Source of the DNA: Sycobia sp. Sy_11
Lineage: Eukaryota > Arthropoda > Insecta > Hymenoptera > Epichrysomallidae
Direction: 5' to 3'
Length of the DNA: 64,000 bases
Assembly (NCBI GenBank): GCA_018907035.1
Contig: JACCIC010000062.1
Location: 608,001 to 672,000 of the forward strand
A program made the position numbers and the translations under genes. Every line of letters starts with the position of its first letter. Positions within the stretch are counted from its first letter, which is position 1. This document shows, in pieces, positions 50,542 to 63,049 of the stretch. Below the pieces are notes generated by a model. It saw only the letters and a program-made list of their open reading frames with translations. It was not told where the DNA came from and did no database searches.

Positions 50542-51174
50542 TGTGTACAAGAGAAAAAATATGATAATACTACAGCATTTACACAGTTAATGTTTAACTC
50601 TGTGTATAAGACGCTATCTTTTTTGTTCATAACCAAATTTCTAAAATAATTAAAAATTTTTAAGATAATGTAAACACACGAATTTAATTAAAACGTTTTT
50701 ATAAGAGCTCTCAAACGGAGGTAATTTTAAGCCAATAGTGAATTATTCTATCACGATATATTTTTTATAAATATATAAGCATCCTAAACCTTTACGCCTC
50801 AATTCGATCAATCATTGAAATAAGAAAAGATTCCTACTAAAATATAATATAAATATTTCAACAAAACGGCATATATTTACAAAATTCTATTGTTTTGTTA
50901 TTATAAACAAAATCATATATTATTATTCTAATCGAAGCTCTGTGCAAGAACATCATATTTTCAAAAAAAATTTTAAAGTATTTTTCTTTCTCAAATTAGT
51001 ATGATGTGTTAACTGTTAACCATTAATAGCCTATACATGTAATATTGTAAACATAAAAATTGTTTATTATACGATAAAATATAATATAAAATGATAATAA
51101 TAGATAATTTTTTATTTATTGATATTTTTTTACAAGCAAACGTTGTAAATTTACGTTTGCGTGTAAATTTAATT

Positions 51175-51222
51175 CGCCTGAAGAACTCAACAACACTTGT
51201 CGACGAAACGTAAAATAAAACC
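51175..51222 (+). repeat. Small hammerhead-core-like motif
   Basis: cctgaagaactc...ttgtcgacgaaacgt shares the ctgaaga...gaaacg frame of repeat R, and ACAA/TTGT can pair inside. Poorly preserved; probably repeat debris. Confidence 0.3.
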
Positions 51223-51647
51223 AAATTGAGTTTTTATTAGCCCTAACTAGATTGCAAAAATTATAATTACATATATTTTTATATACATATATAATTTAAA
51301 ATGATGATTTTTAATTTCAGTGGGCCAGTAGATTATCTTGAACTTCACTTTAGACTTCTGTTTAAATAGGATATTGGCTAAATTATATTTATAGATCTTT
51401 AGCTCACAATTTTAATTTTATTTGCAGTTTCTCACTTGCTCAGCCTTAATTTATAGTAACATTGACGGTTTTTTTCGGTTGGCATATTAATAGTGTGAAA
51501 GAATACGTTTGTGGAGAATAAAGACTTTTTGTTCTAATATATTTTAATACAATTTTTCGTGAAATAGATATAAAAAATAAGTGAATAAATAATTATGCAT
51601 TTGTCCTTCATGTATATATGAATATTACTTCCGTATATATGGTTTTC

Positions 51648-51654
<7 letters not shown>

Positions 51655-51705
<51 letters not shown>
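51655..51705. repeat. (AT)n microsatellite
   Basis: Pure TA run of about 48 bp, which creates mirror-image spurious frames on both strands. Confidence 0.95.
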
Positions 51706-51708
<3 letters not shown>

Positions 51709-51936
51709 ACATAGTAAGAGAAAGAACCATTATTTATCAAAGCATCTTTATCATTAATAAAATATATATGATTTTTCATATATTCATAAGTGTAATTCAC
51801 TTGACATGCTTATTATTTCATTTATTTGATTAAATAATATTATACACAAGATCATTTTAAATAGCTTTTTAAAATACTTTTATATTATGCATACAATAAT
51901 TTAAAAATAATAATAAAAGTCCGTGACGTTTTACAG

Positions 51937-52029
51937 TTACCAAGAATGGAAGAAAAAGATTTGTCAGAACTCACAGAAGAACAAACGCAGCAGGAAATAA
52001 TGAAAGAGAAATCGCAGAGATTATTATAG
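51937..52029 (+). CDS. lola: Module J exon 1: phase-symmetric basic linker
   Basis: Acceptor acgttttacag, strong donor ATAG/GTGAGT, 93 bases (2 + 90 + 1). Encodes TKNGRKRFVRTHRRTN..., arginine-rich and NLS-like, then an acidic end. Confidence 0.65.
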   Translation, partial: LPRMEEKDLSELTEEQTQQEIMKEKSQRLL

Positions 52030-52121
52030 GTGAGTGAACTCACGTAAATAGTTACATTTATAATTACTTATATGAATACTTATGATAATGAGTTATTCTA
52101 ATATTTTACGTCTTTTTGTAG

Positions 52122-52232
52122 ATGATGATTCAACGACTGTTCGTGAAGTTCATTATGTTAAAGAGCACGCTCCTTGTGCATCCGAGTTTTTAGATGAACA
52201 AGGCGAGGTGTTCGATACGCTCGATATTCCAG
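52122..52232 (+). CDS. lola: Module J exon 2: phase-symmetric acidic linker
   Basis: Acceptor ctttttgtag, donor CCAG/GTGTGT, 111 bases (2 + 108 + 1). Encodes DDDSTTVREVHYVKEH... and an acidic end. In frame with exon 1 and with 55435 (G + AT = Asp). Confidence 0.7.
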
Positions 52233-52868
52233 GTGTGTAAATTAAAATTAATTATTTTATGAACAAAAAGCTTTATTACAAGGATTAAAAAAGGGACAAC
52301 CAAAATTTAATCAACGGATTTTTTTTATAACGCAAGCATCAAATTAAATAAATGTACAAAACTTTGAAAATGGACATGAAACCTCTGGCACAACTTGTAC
52401 TACCGACTAATAATAACCTACCATAAAAAAAAGATTATCGTATTTAAATATTTTAAATAAAAAGTTTAAAAAATCAATTATTGCTGAAAAATATTTACAG
52501 TAAAGAACAGTATAAAATTTTTAAATACCAAAATTTTAAAAATGGCATATATAGTTCGGGTGTCAACAACAGATTTTTATTGTTCATCTAACAATGTCCG
52601 AAATTTTCTCCAATTCATAATTCTATCTTCGTAGTATACGAACGGATGCTCTATTGGAACAAATTTGCCTATTTGGATTTCGACAGTAATGATTAAAACT
52701 AGTAACAAAAAAGCGCACGTTTTGTGCAAATGTTTATCGTGCGATAAACAGATAAGAAAAAATATTCCGTTATTAAAAATATTCCGTTAATACACTGTTT
52801 ATTTAAATATTATAAAAAATTAAATGTATGGATTATGTTTAAATGTTGTTATTAAAGCTCTCTACCGA

Positions 52869-54025
52869 GTACGAGGGGTGCTAACAAAGGGAAATTCGTC
52901 ATAACTTATTTATTTATTAATATTTTTACACCAAATTTTATCATCTTTAAAGTATTTTCCTTTGACCACACAAAGCACTTTTGCAAACGATGGTTCCATT
53001 GATGAAAATATTTTTTAAATTCATTTATTGGAATGTTCTTGAACCATTCCTGCGATTTTTGTTTTACCTCCTGCATAGCAATTAAAACGCTTTCCTCTCA
53101 TGTCCTTTTTGAGCCTGGAGAATAAAAAGAAATCATAGGGAACCAAAGCTGCTGAGTACGGGGGTGGGGGAGGGGTGAATGATTGGTGCCATGCCGTTTT
53201 TGATCAATAACTGTTATACGGCGAGAGTGGTGTGGACCAATGTGTTATCATGATGGTCTTTTCCTTCGGATAATTTGCCTTAATCCAGGTGATTTCAACT
53301 GGCTTGATTACTACGTTGTTTCGGGTTCCTATCTATAACACCACGATTTATCACCAGTAATCATCTTCGAAAAAACAGGATCTTCTTTGAGCTGATTTAG
53401 AAGCTGCGAACATAGTTGAACTCGTCGCTCCCTTTACTCGCCTGAGAGAAGACGAGGAACTAATTTGACTCCAACTCTTTCCATGTGCAAATCTACGGAT
53501 AAAATTCTCTGTACTAAAATCTATAATAATCTACTCATCTCGCTGAATTGATCAATCGTTCGTCGATGATCTTCACTTACGTGAGCATTGATTTTGTCAC
53601 CGTTTTCGCCATTTATAGGCGTTGCAGGGTATCATGAACGGGGTTGGTCTTCAAATGACATTTCCCAATTTTTAAAACGTGAAACCCATTCGTAGACTTT
53701 AGTTTTACCGAGGGAAGTATCCCCATAAGCAGACTTAAGCATTACAATAATTTCAGTTGCAGATATCCCCAACAGGAAACAAAATTTCAGAGTCAAGCGT
53801 TGCTCTCGAGAATCAGCTATCTCATTTTCGCCGAAATGGAAAAAGATGTTTCACTACAAATATTCCAACAAATACAAACTAATACCCTCAGAGCGACACA
53901 TCTTTCCACACTAACTCAGGAGACGTTTCCCTAATACGTACCTGATCTAACAATGACTTTCTCCACCTTCTATCCCCCACACATCCTGATTCCCATTACC
54001 TTTGCCCCTCCCCCTTGTGTATAGT
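52869..54025 (-). mobile_element. Degenerate mariner-family transposon
   Basis: Read on the - strand, with multiple stops and shifts, mariner blocks appear in order: HTH-proximal VYEWVSRF near 53700, GDKSW near 53360, and HHDNTLVHTTLAV near 53240 holding the second catalytic aspartate, then HPSPTPVLSSFG where mariner normally has the PYSPDLAP-type block. The ends tacgaggggtgctaacaaagg and (reverse) tacacaagggggaggggcaaagg look like diverged terminal inverted repeats. Inactive. Lies in the intron of module J. Confidence 0.8.
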
Positions 54026-54921
54026 TCCGCGATGCAACTATAAGCCTTGAGCGGATAACTTTAACAGATTTAAAAATGGATCTGATTTTTTATTATGATA
54101 AAATTAATTTAGTTCTTTGTAATTTTACCTGTCATTTCTCTTTTGCAAAATCAGTTTATTTTGCTGTTATTTACTTATATATAAAGAGCGGATGCATACC
54201 TAATCACAGGAAGTAATAGAATCACTGCTTGTAATAGAATATACTTTTAATTCAATTCGGAGTATTTGTTTTATGAATTTTTTTATCATTATTACTGTAC
54301 ATCTGAGAAATGCTACTGAAATCTAAGCACGATGCTTCAGAATAAAGAATTGCGTAAAATTTTAACGCTTATGAAATGGCTAATTTTGCATTTTCGCTTT
54401 AGGACTTATAATACATCATATATTTATTAAATAAACATCTGATGTCTTATATGTAGTATAAAATTGTTCAGAGTCTGTTTTAAGTACTTATACCTTTAAA
54501 TCCAGATGTTATATTTTCCAAATTTTTGAAAACAAATTCTAAACCAAACAAGGTGGTCTAGATATTAGCCTAAATTATCTTATTACACAAATGTATAAAA
54601 TCACTTTTTCTTCTCTTGTATATAATGTACGGGAAAGAATCCGTATTTCTTATCTCTTGTGTGCAACGATCACTACTTGAGACTTAAAATTGTGCTTTAC
54701 ACTCATTTTACATAAGTAATTAGTTATTTAATAAATTTAGCCAGAAAAATTTAATGCTCGTTCTAAAATTTTGCTTAAGAATATGTATAAATGCAATAGC
54801 GTCTAATATTATTTTTTAAATAGTTTAATTATTTTCCTGCAAAATAAATGTAATTTTTCATATTTAATATTATCTCATAAGGTAGTAACCTTAAAGGGCA
54901 GAGTCTAAGTCCTTTAAAGTT
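54026..54921. other. AT-rich intronic DNA
   Basis: No supported gene. Confidence 0.5.
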
Positions 54922-55350
54922 AAATTAATAAATATTTTTATCGGTCTTAGAGTCTTTCTAATATAATATATTAGCTACAATAATGACAGTCGGACTGTCC
55001 TTGTTTATATTCACCTCCGAAGAATCTGAAATAAAACTTATTACTAAAAATAAATTAGATTAAAAATAATAAACTATATTGTAGGTTAGCAAAGGATACG
55101 AAAGAAGAATTTAAATTTAAGGTGATAAGTGCAGTCAGATTGTCCTTTGGTAACATAGAATTTAGTTTATTATTTTTATTATTTTTATTTTTATTATTTT
55201 TAATTTTTAATCTAATTTATTTTTAGAAGTAAGTTCTATATCGGATTTTTCAGCGGTGATCATAAACAAGGACAATGTGTCTATCCTTATTTAAGTATAA
55301 TATATTATGTTATAAAGACTGTAAGACCGATAAAAATATTTATTAATTTT
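54922..55350. repeat. Full foldback copy of repeat R next to exon J3
   Basis: About 430 bp. The left end aaattaataaatatttttatcggtctta is the reverse complement of the right end taagaccgataaaaatatttattaattt. Inner arms also pair (gtcggactgtccttgtttat...cctccgaagaatctgaaat against atcggatttttcagcggtgatcataaacaaggac). The centre carries the gtgcagtcagattgtcctttgg block of the family. It ends about 85 bp before the acceptor of the six-finger exon. Confidence 0.8.
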
Positions 55351-55434
55351 TAACATTAAAGTTAAAATTAATGGTTTCTTATAATAAACATTACGAAGCA
55401 TAGAAAAATTGAGAAGAACTAAAAATTATTTCAG

Positions 55435-56165
55435 ATTCGAATTTTGAGCTGACTTACTGTCGTGCATGCGAAAAGCGTTCGAAATTGGTCGCTTGGACGA
55501 AGAACATGTGCTGCGAGGACTGCCGCGGACCCCTCGAGTACCAGTGTGAGCGCTGCAACAAGCGTTACAAGATCGTCAAATCGTTGCGTTTTCATCTGCG
55601 CCACGACTGCAACAAGGAGCCGAACTACTATTGCGACTTGTGCGACTATAAGACCACGCGCAAGGCCAGCATGCAGCTCCACCAGAAGTGCAAGCACACT
55701 GAAACAAAACACGAGCAAGCCTGCCCCAAATGCGGGAAGATGTACAAGCACCGTACCCATATGCTCAACCACGAGCGCCACTGCGGTCTTGAGGAGGTCC
55801 AGTGCGAGCACTGCACTTATAAAACAACCAAGCCCATGAATTTGAAGCTCCACGTGCGCAACGTACACACCGATCCGAGCAAGCTCGAGCTCTACCAATG
55901 CCGGAAGTGCAAGAAAATATACAAGCACCCGGCGACGTTCTACCGGCATCGCAAGAACTGCGGCAAGTTCCTCAGGCGGGAGTGCGCCCACTGCGAGTAC
56001 CACGCCGGCAGCGAGGACAAAATGCTCGATCATATTCGCAAGAAGCACGCCGAGTTCATCTATCCGGGACCAGCGCCGGTCGCTTCCTGCAGCCCGCCAG
56101 TTCCCCAGAATGGCAGGCTCTCCGTGAAACGAAAGAAAATCGTACCGAAACGGTACACGGAGTAA
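55435..56165 (+). CDS. lola: Module J exon 3: C4 motif plus six fingers
   Basis: The acceptor aaaaattatttcag ends at 55434. Encodes SNFELTYCRAC..., a CxxC-x14-CxxC motif, seven residues, then three C2HC/C2H2 pairs: CERCNKRYKIV.../CDLCDYKTTRK..., CPKCGKMYKHR.../CEHCTYKTTKP... and CRKCKKIYKHP.../CAHCEYHAGSE.... The C2HC members of pairs 2 and 3 have x3 instead of x4 before the last cysteine. A Pro-rich tail with a basic cluster (VKRKKIVPKR) ends at TAA 56165, with AATAAA at 56373-56378. GC-rich against an AT-rich background. The longest finger exon in the window; three pairs suggest a longer DNA site than other isoforms. Confidence 0.92.
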
Positions 56166-59100
56166 GTGGCGCACGTTCGATCCGCTCTGAGAGAGCTAAG
56201 ATTTGTCGAATACGCGCAATCTTTTATTATTGCATAGGTGATTATTAAACATATCGAACAAAATGGAGGTTGTGCTGTTTGGTTTTGGATACTTACTGTA
56301 GATAATTTAGTATACCTGCTATTTGTAACGGCAGGTTAAAAAAACAGGTGATTCCAATTCGTAAGCCTTCAGAATAAAGGGAATTGATGCGTTAAGTTGT
56401 ATAATTATTATGATTGGTAATTGAGTACGGATTACATTTTTTTCCTCAAATAAACTCACGGTAAAGTAAGAGATTCAGTTTATGCTTGTGCGTATCAAAG
56501 TCAATACTATTGACATTTGACGTACACACAACGACCGCAAAAATTTCAAAAATTTTTACTATTGAAAACCATAGACGTAAAAGTTTAAATGTAATTTAGA
56601 ATAATTGTAGCATTTAGAATTTGTAAGTGTCTATTATACTTACGTAAGTATAATTACTCTTACAAATGCACTTTATTACAATAACAGTACTAAAATATCG
56701 ATAAATAATACTTGAAATAACGAAGAGAGAAAATTAATATGCGTAAGTTATTTGTAACCTCACCTTCTCCGTATAAACATGTGCCTAAATCCATATTCAT
56801 ATAATATATAATCCAATATATAAAACAGTTGGTTGTACATGCACAAGTTTATATCAGCGTATATTTTTATGGAGCTAGGGGCTGGACTAAGTACTTAGAA
56901 ATTAGCATATACATGTACCTTATATATAGTACCTTCTGGAACAAACATGTCTCATTATATCAATTGATGCAGGTTTTTAAAGACAAATAGAATTTCTAAA
57001 CGAATCCAGATAAACTAATTTATCGTAAACGAAATAATAACAGACAACATTGTATTAACTAATTAAACATTGTCTAGATCGCTTTATAAGGTATAAAAGT
57101 TATTTTAATGAAACAACTATCCAATTTCGTTATTTTTTAGTTCATTAGATAATAAGTGATTACGTCACGTCTACTTTCAGGAAGTTTTTCCAAGTCAATG
57201 GAAGAGCCTGTTTCGAATATACATCTCCTTCAATAAAGAGTGCATATAAATTGTTCAACTACGGAAAATGAATATTAATTAATTATTAGATAGAGTCATA
57301 GTTTTGTGTATATTAAATGGTCATAAATTATAATATGCCATCACGATCTTCTTTGACATATCTAAAAAAGAAGCGAATATATATGCAAGTCAATTCGACA
57401 TATATCAAAAACTAATCATCGAATAGAATCTTGTAAAAAGTCATTTTATGCGTAGTTTTTCTACAACCTTCCTTAAATTTATCTGTTAATAATGGTTTTA
57501 CTATCTCCTACCGCCAGTTCAGAAGTTAATTCAACATCTTTTATTTTAACATTCTTCGCATGATAGAAAAAGTTTCGTTAGAATCGTGTTCTTGATCTGA
57601 AATGACCTTTTTCTTTGGCATTTATTCAAAGGTATAGATTTAAAAAACAAAAATACTTTCATTGTATGCGATACTGATGCGTTAAATTAAAAGCTAGTGA
57701 AATAAAAGTTTTATGCAAGGTTCACATGCCGCACATTTATGATTCAAACTTTTACTATTGTCTAAAATTTATAGTGTTGTGAAAGTTTTACAAACCTTAA
57801 CAATAATAAATTTTAGATTCTGATAAAAAGTTAAGGTAAATTTCGTTTGAATTCATATTTCAATAAAATATAGTAATCTCATAAAACTATTTTTTGTACA
57901 TTGTGTAGATTATCTGTATTCATTAATCGAGCTGTTCTTTTTCAATAAGATTTAGGATAAACAAATTTTTATTTTGTGAATTTTTATATACAACTACATT
58001 TCTACCCACAGTATTACATAAACTTGGATTACGACGATAATTTTACATGATGATATTTGCATTAACATTTTAAGGCTAGTTTAATAGTTAGCACTTTTGA
58101 GGTAGTACGGTTACAGTCTATATTCATTACCTAATTCTAAATAGTTGCGAATACAGAAATAGATATATAATACTTTTCATACAATTGCGGAATTGTTTGA
58201 TGTTATGTATTTAAAATATAAGCGATTAATCAACGCTAGAAATTGGCTAGAAATTGGCAGAAATTTTTAGCGATTAAAATACTTGTAAGAAAAGTGGTAA
58301 TTATTAAATCTTGCTGAAAGTATTATGAATTAATAATTAATGTTCTACCAGCTTGATAGTAATTTCATAGGGACTTGAATGAGATCCTACAAAAAATTAT
58401 GTCTGAAAAATAATTTCCTTCTGAATAATAAATGTACAGAAAAGAAAAAGTATCTTAGTCATCATAATCGGCAGTCGAATGAAATTCATATGTCATAATC
58501 TAAGGTAGTTCAATGGAGCTTTACGCTGTCATGTTAAGCGCCTTAAAATTAGTCTGCAATTTAATTGTCAATAAATAAAAACTATATATTTTACCTGACA
58601 TTGATGCTATTGACTTGTCTAATTAAAAATGTATTCTACTTTTACCGTTACAAGAGATAAGATTTATATAAAGACAACTAGCTTATTTATTTCAAAATTT
58701 ATATTCCTTCATTGAGCAATATAATGAAAAATATAATGAACGTTTTTACAAATAAAATAGTCGGTGAAAAATTCCAAAAAAGCTAGTTCATTTATAAATC
58801 AATGTCTGATAATTCCTTAAGATAGAATTATATATGGCTTCTGCCTACTATTAATCTATTAATATCTAGAAAATATTTAACTATTAGCTCATAATGTAAA
58901 GTATCATCAATGTATTAGTTTGTACATATAATGTTAATCAATTGCACTCGAAGGACGATCGAATAACGGCATTTGTCGTTTGCTTATAAAAAATAAAAAC
59001 AGTATTGTTACAAACAGATTGAAAGTGATTGGCGATAGTTTCTTAATCTCTGTTTTTACTTTCTTTTAAAATATCTTCGAGTTATCATATTTTTATGATT

Positions 59101-59730
59101 TTGATAAATAGAATAAAAACTATTAATTAAAAAAATATTAATAAAAAGTGTTCTTATTAATATATATTGAATAGTCAAATAGTTTAAATACTGGTAATAA
59201 AAAAATTAGTATTGTATTTTAAATTAAAGATTAAACTGCTGGATTCTTGTATAATAAAGGAAACTATTAAATAAGAAACTTGATTCTTTTGGAGTATATT
59301 TATTAATATTAAAATAAATATTTTTATATTGTAACATTTAACTTATAAAATATGAAAATTGAAAATAACAATCACATTATTATTTTTCAGAATAGAAGAA
59401 TTAACTAATCACTAGTAGTAAATAAAATAAAGGGAAAAAGAATAATGGTAAGAATAACACATCTTACAGGAAGATATATAACCGATGAAATTTAAATTTC
59501 AAAAATATCTCGAGATTCCGAAAACCAGTACAAAATTTTACGTATTATAATTATATTCTACATTTATTACATATAGGTATTGGTATTATATTGGTAATAT
59601 CAAAGTTATTTTGTACATTTAAGTGAAGAACATTTGGGTCCTATAAATATTATACCAATAAATTTGGAGTGAGGATAGGGTATATATAGAAGCACGCTGG
59701 GTTATTAATTCTAGTTTATTTTGTGAAAAT
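56166..59730. other. 3' UTR then AT-rich DNA
   Basis: UTR to the signal at 56373, then about 3.3 kb without a supported gene. Confidence 0.5.
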
Positions 59731-59734
59731 GAAC

Positions 59735-60035
59735 CGTTGTGGTTCGAAACATCGGACACCAAAAATGAAATGAAATTTCAGTTGGTGGGGCAGTCAGGTT
59801 ATCCTTCACTAACATAGAATATAGTTTTTATTTTTATTATTTTTATTTATTTATTTTATTATTTTATTTTATTAGTTTTAATTGTTAACCTAATTTATTT
59901 TTAGTAATAAATTTTATTTCAGATTCTTCGGGGGTGATAATCAACAAGGATAAACAAGGATCTGACATCATTATTTTAGTATAATATATTATAGTATAAA
60001 GACTTTAAAATCAATAAAAATTTAATTTAATTTAA
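59735..60035 (+). repeat. Single-arm copy of repeat R
   Basis: Begins gaaccgttgtggttcgaaacatcggacacc, continues with cagttggtggggcagtcaggttatcctt and ttttatttcagattcttcgggggtgat. Same order as the 27.4 kb copy, somewhat more diverged. Confidence 0.7.
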
Positions 60036-60638
60036 TTCAAAATAGTCGATACTAGTACAATTTTTTATTATAATAAACATTATATATAGAATTTATATGT
60101 TTATGTAATCACAAATATAATATTAGATTATAAACTTCAAAAATTTGAATTGTTAAAATTATTCATGGTGGCAATAATTAGTTTATATCTTATTATTTAA
60201 TTTATTAAATTGATCTATCAATCTATATCTATATATAGGTTAATTTCAATAATTGAAATCATTTAAGATTATAATATATTATATTATATTTGCGATTATA
60301 ATTTTAATTAGAGATAGTTAATTTAAAAGGGTATTTCAAAATTTTCTAATAATGTTATATTGCTTAAGTACCATATTACATGTGGTACATACTCTATGTA
60401 TGAAAAATATACTCCATGTCTTAGGAACATTTTTATGGTCAGAAAATAAATCGTGATTTAAACCTCCCATCGCGGTTTTAACGTTTATTCAAGATTCAAA
60501 GATTCTAAAGGAGAATTGGTAAGAGATATTATTATTTAATTTTTTCTGTTTATTATCAATTTTATAAAATTGTTATGTATTATTTTTAGATGCAATGAAA
60601 ATTTGCAGTACAATATTCTACTACTCATAGGTTTGTAG

Positions 60639-60731
60639 ACGGATTTGGCTCTTATTATACGCAAAAAATATTGCACTATTGCTCATCTAACAAACCACAA
60701 CTGGTCCTGTCAATTCTAGATGTTAAGGATA
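60639..60731 (+). CDS. Module K exon 1: candidate coding exon
   Basis: Acceptor ggtttgtag, strong donor GGATA/GTGAGT, 93 bases (2 + 90 + 1). Encodes GFGSYYTQKILHYC... and LVLSILDVKD. Not zinc-finger-like. An alternative acceptor at 60630 in another phase is possible if a preceding exon ends at 60512 (AATTG/GTAAGA). Confidence 0.4.
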
Positions 60732-60812
60732 GTGAGTAACGTTAATTTTAAGAAAATTAGTTTAAGTATACTTAGTATTGAAATTTATGAAAATAAAATT
60801 TTTATTTTGTAG

Positions 60813-60889
60813 ATGGTTTAAAAGCATTGATACTATTGCCAGAATTATTACCCAGCCCTAATTATACTAAACGAAGAGAAAATAAAAGT
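60813..60889 (+). CDS. Module K exon 2
   Basis: Acceptor ttttgtag, strong donor AAAGT/GTAAGT, phase 0 at the 3' end. Encodes GLKALILLPELLPSPNY... and a basic end (TKRRENKS). Unidentified. Confidence 0.45.
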
Positions 60890-60971
60890 GTAAGTTTATT
60901 CATTTATAATTACGACATAAATATTTATGAATAAAATAATTCAGTTCATAATTATTTTTTTATGTTATCAG

Positions 60972-61043
60972 GAGCCATCTCCATTATTTAAAGTAAAATT
61001 TTCGAAGACGCTACCAAACAATAATTTACTTCAATTTGTTAAT
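60972..61043 (+). CDS. Module K exon 3
   Basis: Acceptor atgttatcag. Encodes EPSPLFKVKFSKTLPNN..., with donor TTAAT/GTGAGT in phase 0. Reading on ends at TAG 61054-61056. A donor four bases later (GTGA/GTAATT) would give the phase needed for the open frame downstream. Which is used cannot be decided here. Confidence 0.4.
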
Positions 61044-61135
61044 GTGAGTAATTAGATTTACAAGATTCGAATCTAAAGTTTGTATCTTAAAATTTCCCAT
61101 CATTATAAATATCGGACGAGTTGTTTTTACACGAG

Positions 61136-61416
61136 ATACCACAATGTACATCTCCGTTCTTGCTCTATCATATCAAGAGAGAAACGGTGATTTTTATATA
61201 AAAATCGAAGGCCATTTGATCCTTGTCGGTAAAAATCTCATAATTGCTTTTAATGTTCTATTGAAGCTGCATTACTCTTTCGATGTGCCATTCTCCTTAG
61301 AATTGGTATGCTTTTACGATTTCATAACAGGATGTATATGGGAACTGAATGCACCAAAAAGGTATTGTGTGGCTCTAAATTCCTCATTGAGGAATATTTT
61401 TATGCTTTCATCGTAG
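61136..61416 (+). CDS. Module K exon 4: unidentified terminal exon, no fingers
   Basis: Open from an acceptor-like tacacgag at 61135 (alternatively 61120) to TAG 61416, about 93 codons, including an internal ATG at 61144. Alternating hydrophobic pattern (YISVLALSYQERNGDFYIKIE, then IIAFNVLLKLHYSFDVPFSLE) suggesting a compact alpha/beta fold. No cysteine pairs. It is not a known lola end that I recognise. GC is moderately raised. It could be a separate small gene or a transposon-derived gene next to the array. Confidence 0.45.
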
Positions 61417-63049
61417 TTTTCAAGAAGTAATAATTGCAATAAAATTTTATTTAACATTTATATTTAATAGTTTTAAATATTATAAATGTTGGCAATAATT
61501 AGTTTATATGCATGCATATATATTATATGTTACTTATATGAATATTGTAGAAACTAATACGAAAGTGATTAATTTAAAAAAATATCAAATTTACAAGGAG
61601 AAAATCTTTATTGCGAATTATAAATGTTATTGAAATTAATTCACTAATATTCGGAATATTGAAATAGATTATTCTAGAGTAGCTAATCCTAACATTCAAT
61701 ATTTTTTCCGATATGGAGGTACGTGAGCTGTATAATTCCTTAAGCGTATTGTAACTACATTAATCCATTTTTATATATCTTTAAATGGTGTGTGTTTACT
61801 CTACGCCAATGACGCTATATGTAATAAATAAAATTGTCAATAAATAACAATAATTTTATGGGTTACGATAGATCTATTGGTATAACAGAGGGTTGGTAAT
61901 TCGGCGGCTTCAATTCAACGCTCTGCATCGAATGATATACGCAAACGCGATTATTCGAAGTAAATGAAGTGATATTATATAATACATCTAAAAAAGGATT
62001 ATTAGATAAACGTTCAATGTTTAATCTACTATTCCCATACTGTATAATGAAATACACATACACTATTAATATGCATTCATGAATTAGTACACTAACATTA
62101 ATTACAAACTTAATGTAAAATTTTTATCTAATTTTCTTGAAAATTACAGATTATTTCATTCATTAAATATATATGAGTCCACATAATGTAAGCAGAAATC
62201 ATTCAATGATATATGAAAATACGTTAATGCAAATATGTGCTATTCGGAAAAATATACAATTACTTATTCAATGATCTTTCTGAATATTTATTTGGCTGAT
62301 AACGATGGAACCTTTATGATTTAAAAAAGATAAAAAATTTTATAAATTGTGCAAATCATTTATTATTTTTATGATTTTGAATTACTTTCATAATTTAAAA
62401 AACAAATGTCCTTTAATATAATCTAAGTACATATTACAATATTATCATTTATTTTATGATATGTTGCTATGTCCATATAAATCAAGTGGCTCGTTAGCGC
62501 CACGAAAGCGAGTTTGAGAACCGCCTGCATAGCGGAACCGCTACACTATTTACTTCTATGTTGGGATTTTGAATTTTCAATCAATGAAAAAACTTCTTTA
62601 TCACTTCTTTAACGATAATTTTCCAAAGCATATATACTAATTTATAAGCTAAAGAATAGTTTCTCACCGAAATTTTTCGCTAAAAAGTAGTTTTCAATAT
62701 AATACTCCGTGCATGACTATTGCAAATGCTTAGAAACATTTCAATTTTATATAGATAGTAATAGTAAATACATAGAAAAAGGTGTATATATATATATATA
62801 TATATATAGTAAAGTAATAATAAAAACAACTTTTAACAAAAATAAATTGGTTAGGCGAGTTTGAGGTGTACTTAGCATAGTTAAGCATTTTACATAAATC
62901 TTCATGCGTTCTATAAAAAATTTATATAAAATACTTTCTGAAAATTCAAAATATATTTACACAAAGAATATTCTATAATTACATTAAAAATCAGTTCACT
63001 GATATAGTCACACGTCCTACTGATTGTGATAAACTATATAATGAATAAT
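61417..63049. other. AT-rich DNA with small repeat debris
   Basis: Contains (AT)n at 62784-62809. A GC-richer block at 62482-62555 has gtggctcgttagcgccac and ccgcctgcatagcgg hairpins and may be an old tRNA-derived SINE piece. No supported gene. Confidence 0.45.

Noticed and set aside
55431..56174. 247-codon reverse-strand frame opposite the six-finger exon
   Set aside because: It is the antisense shadow of a real GC-rich finger exon.
61863..62063. 66-codon reverse-strand frame
   Set aside because: No recognisable motif, low-complexity surroundings.
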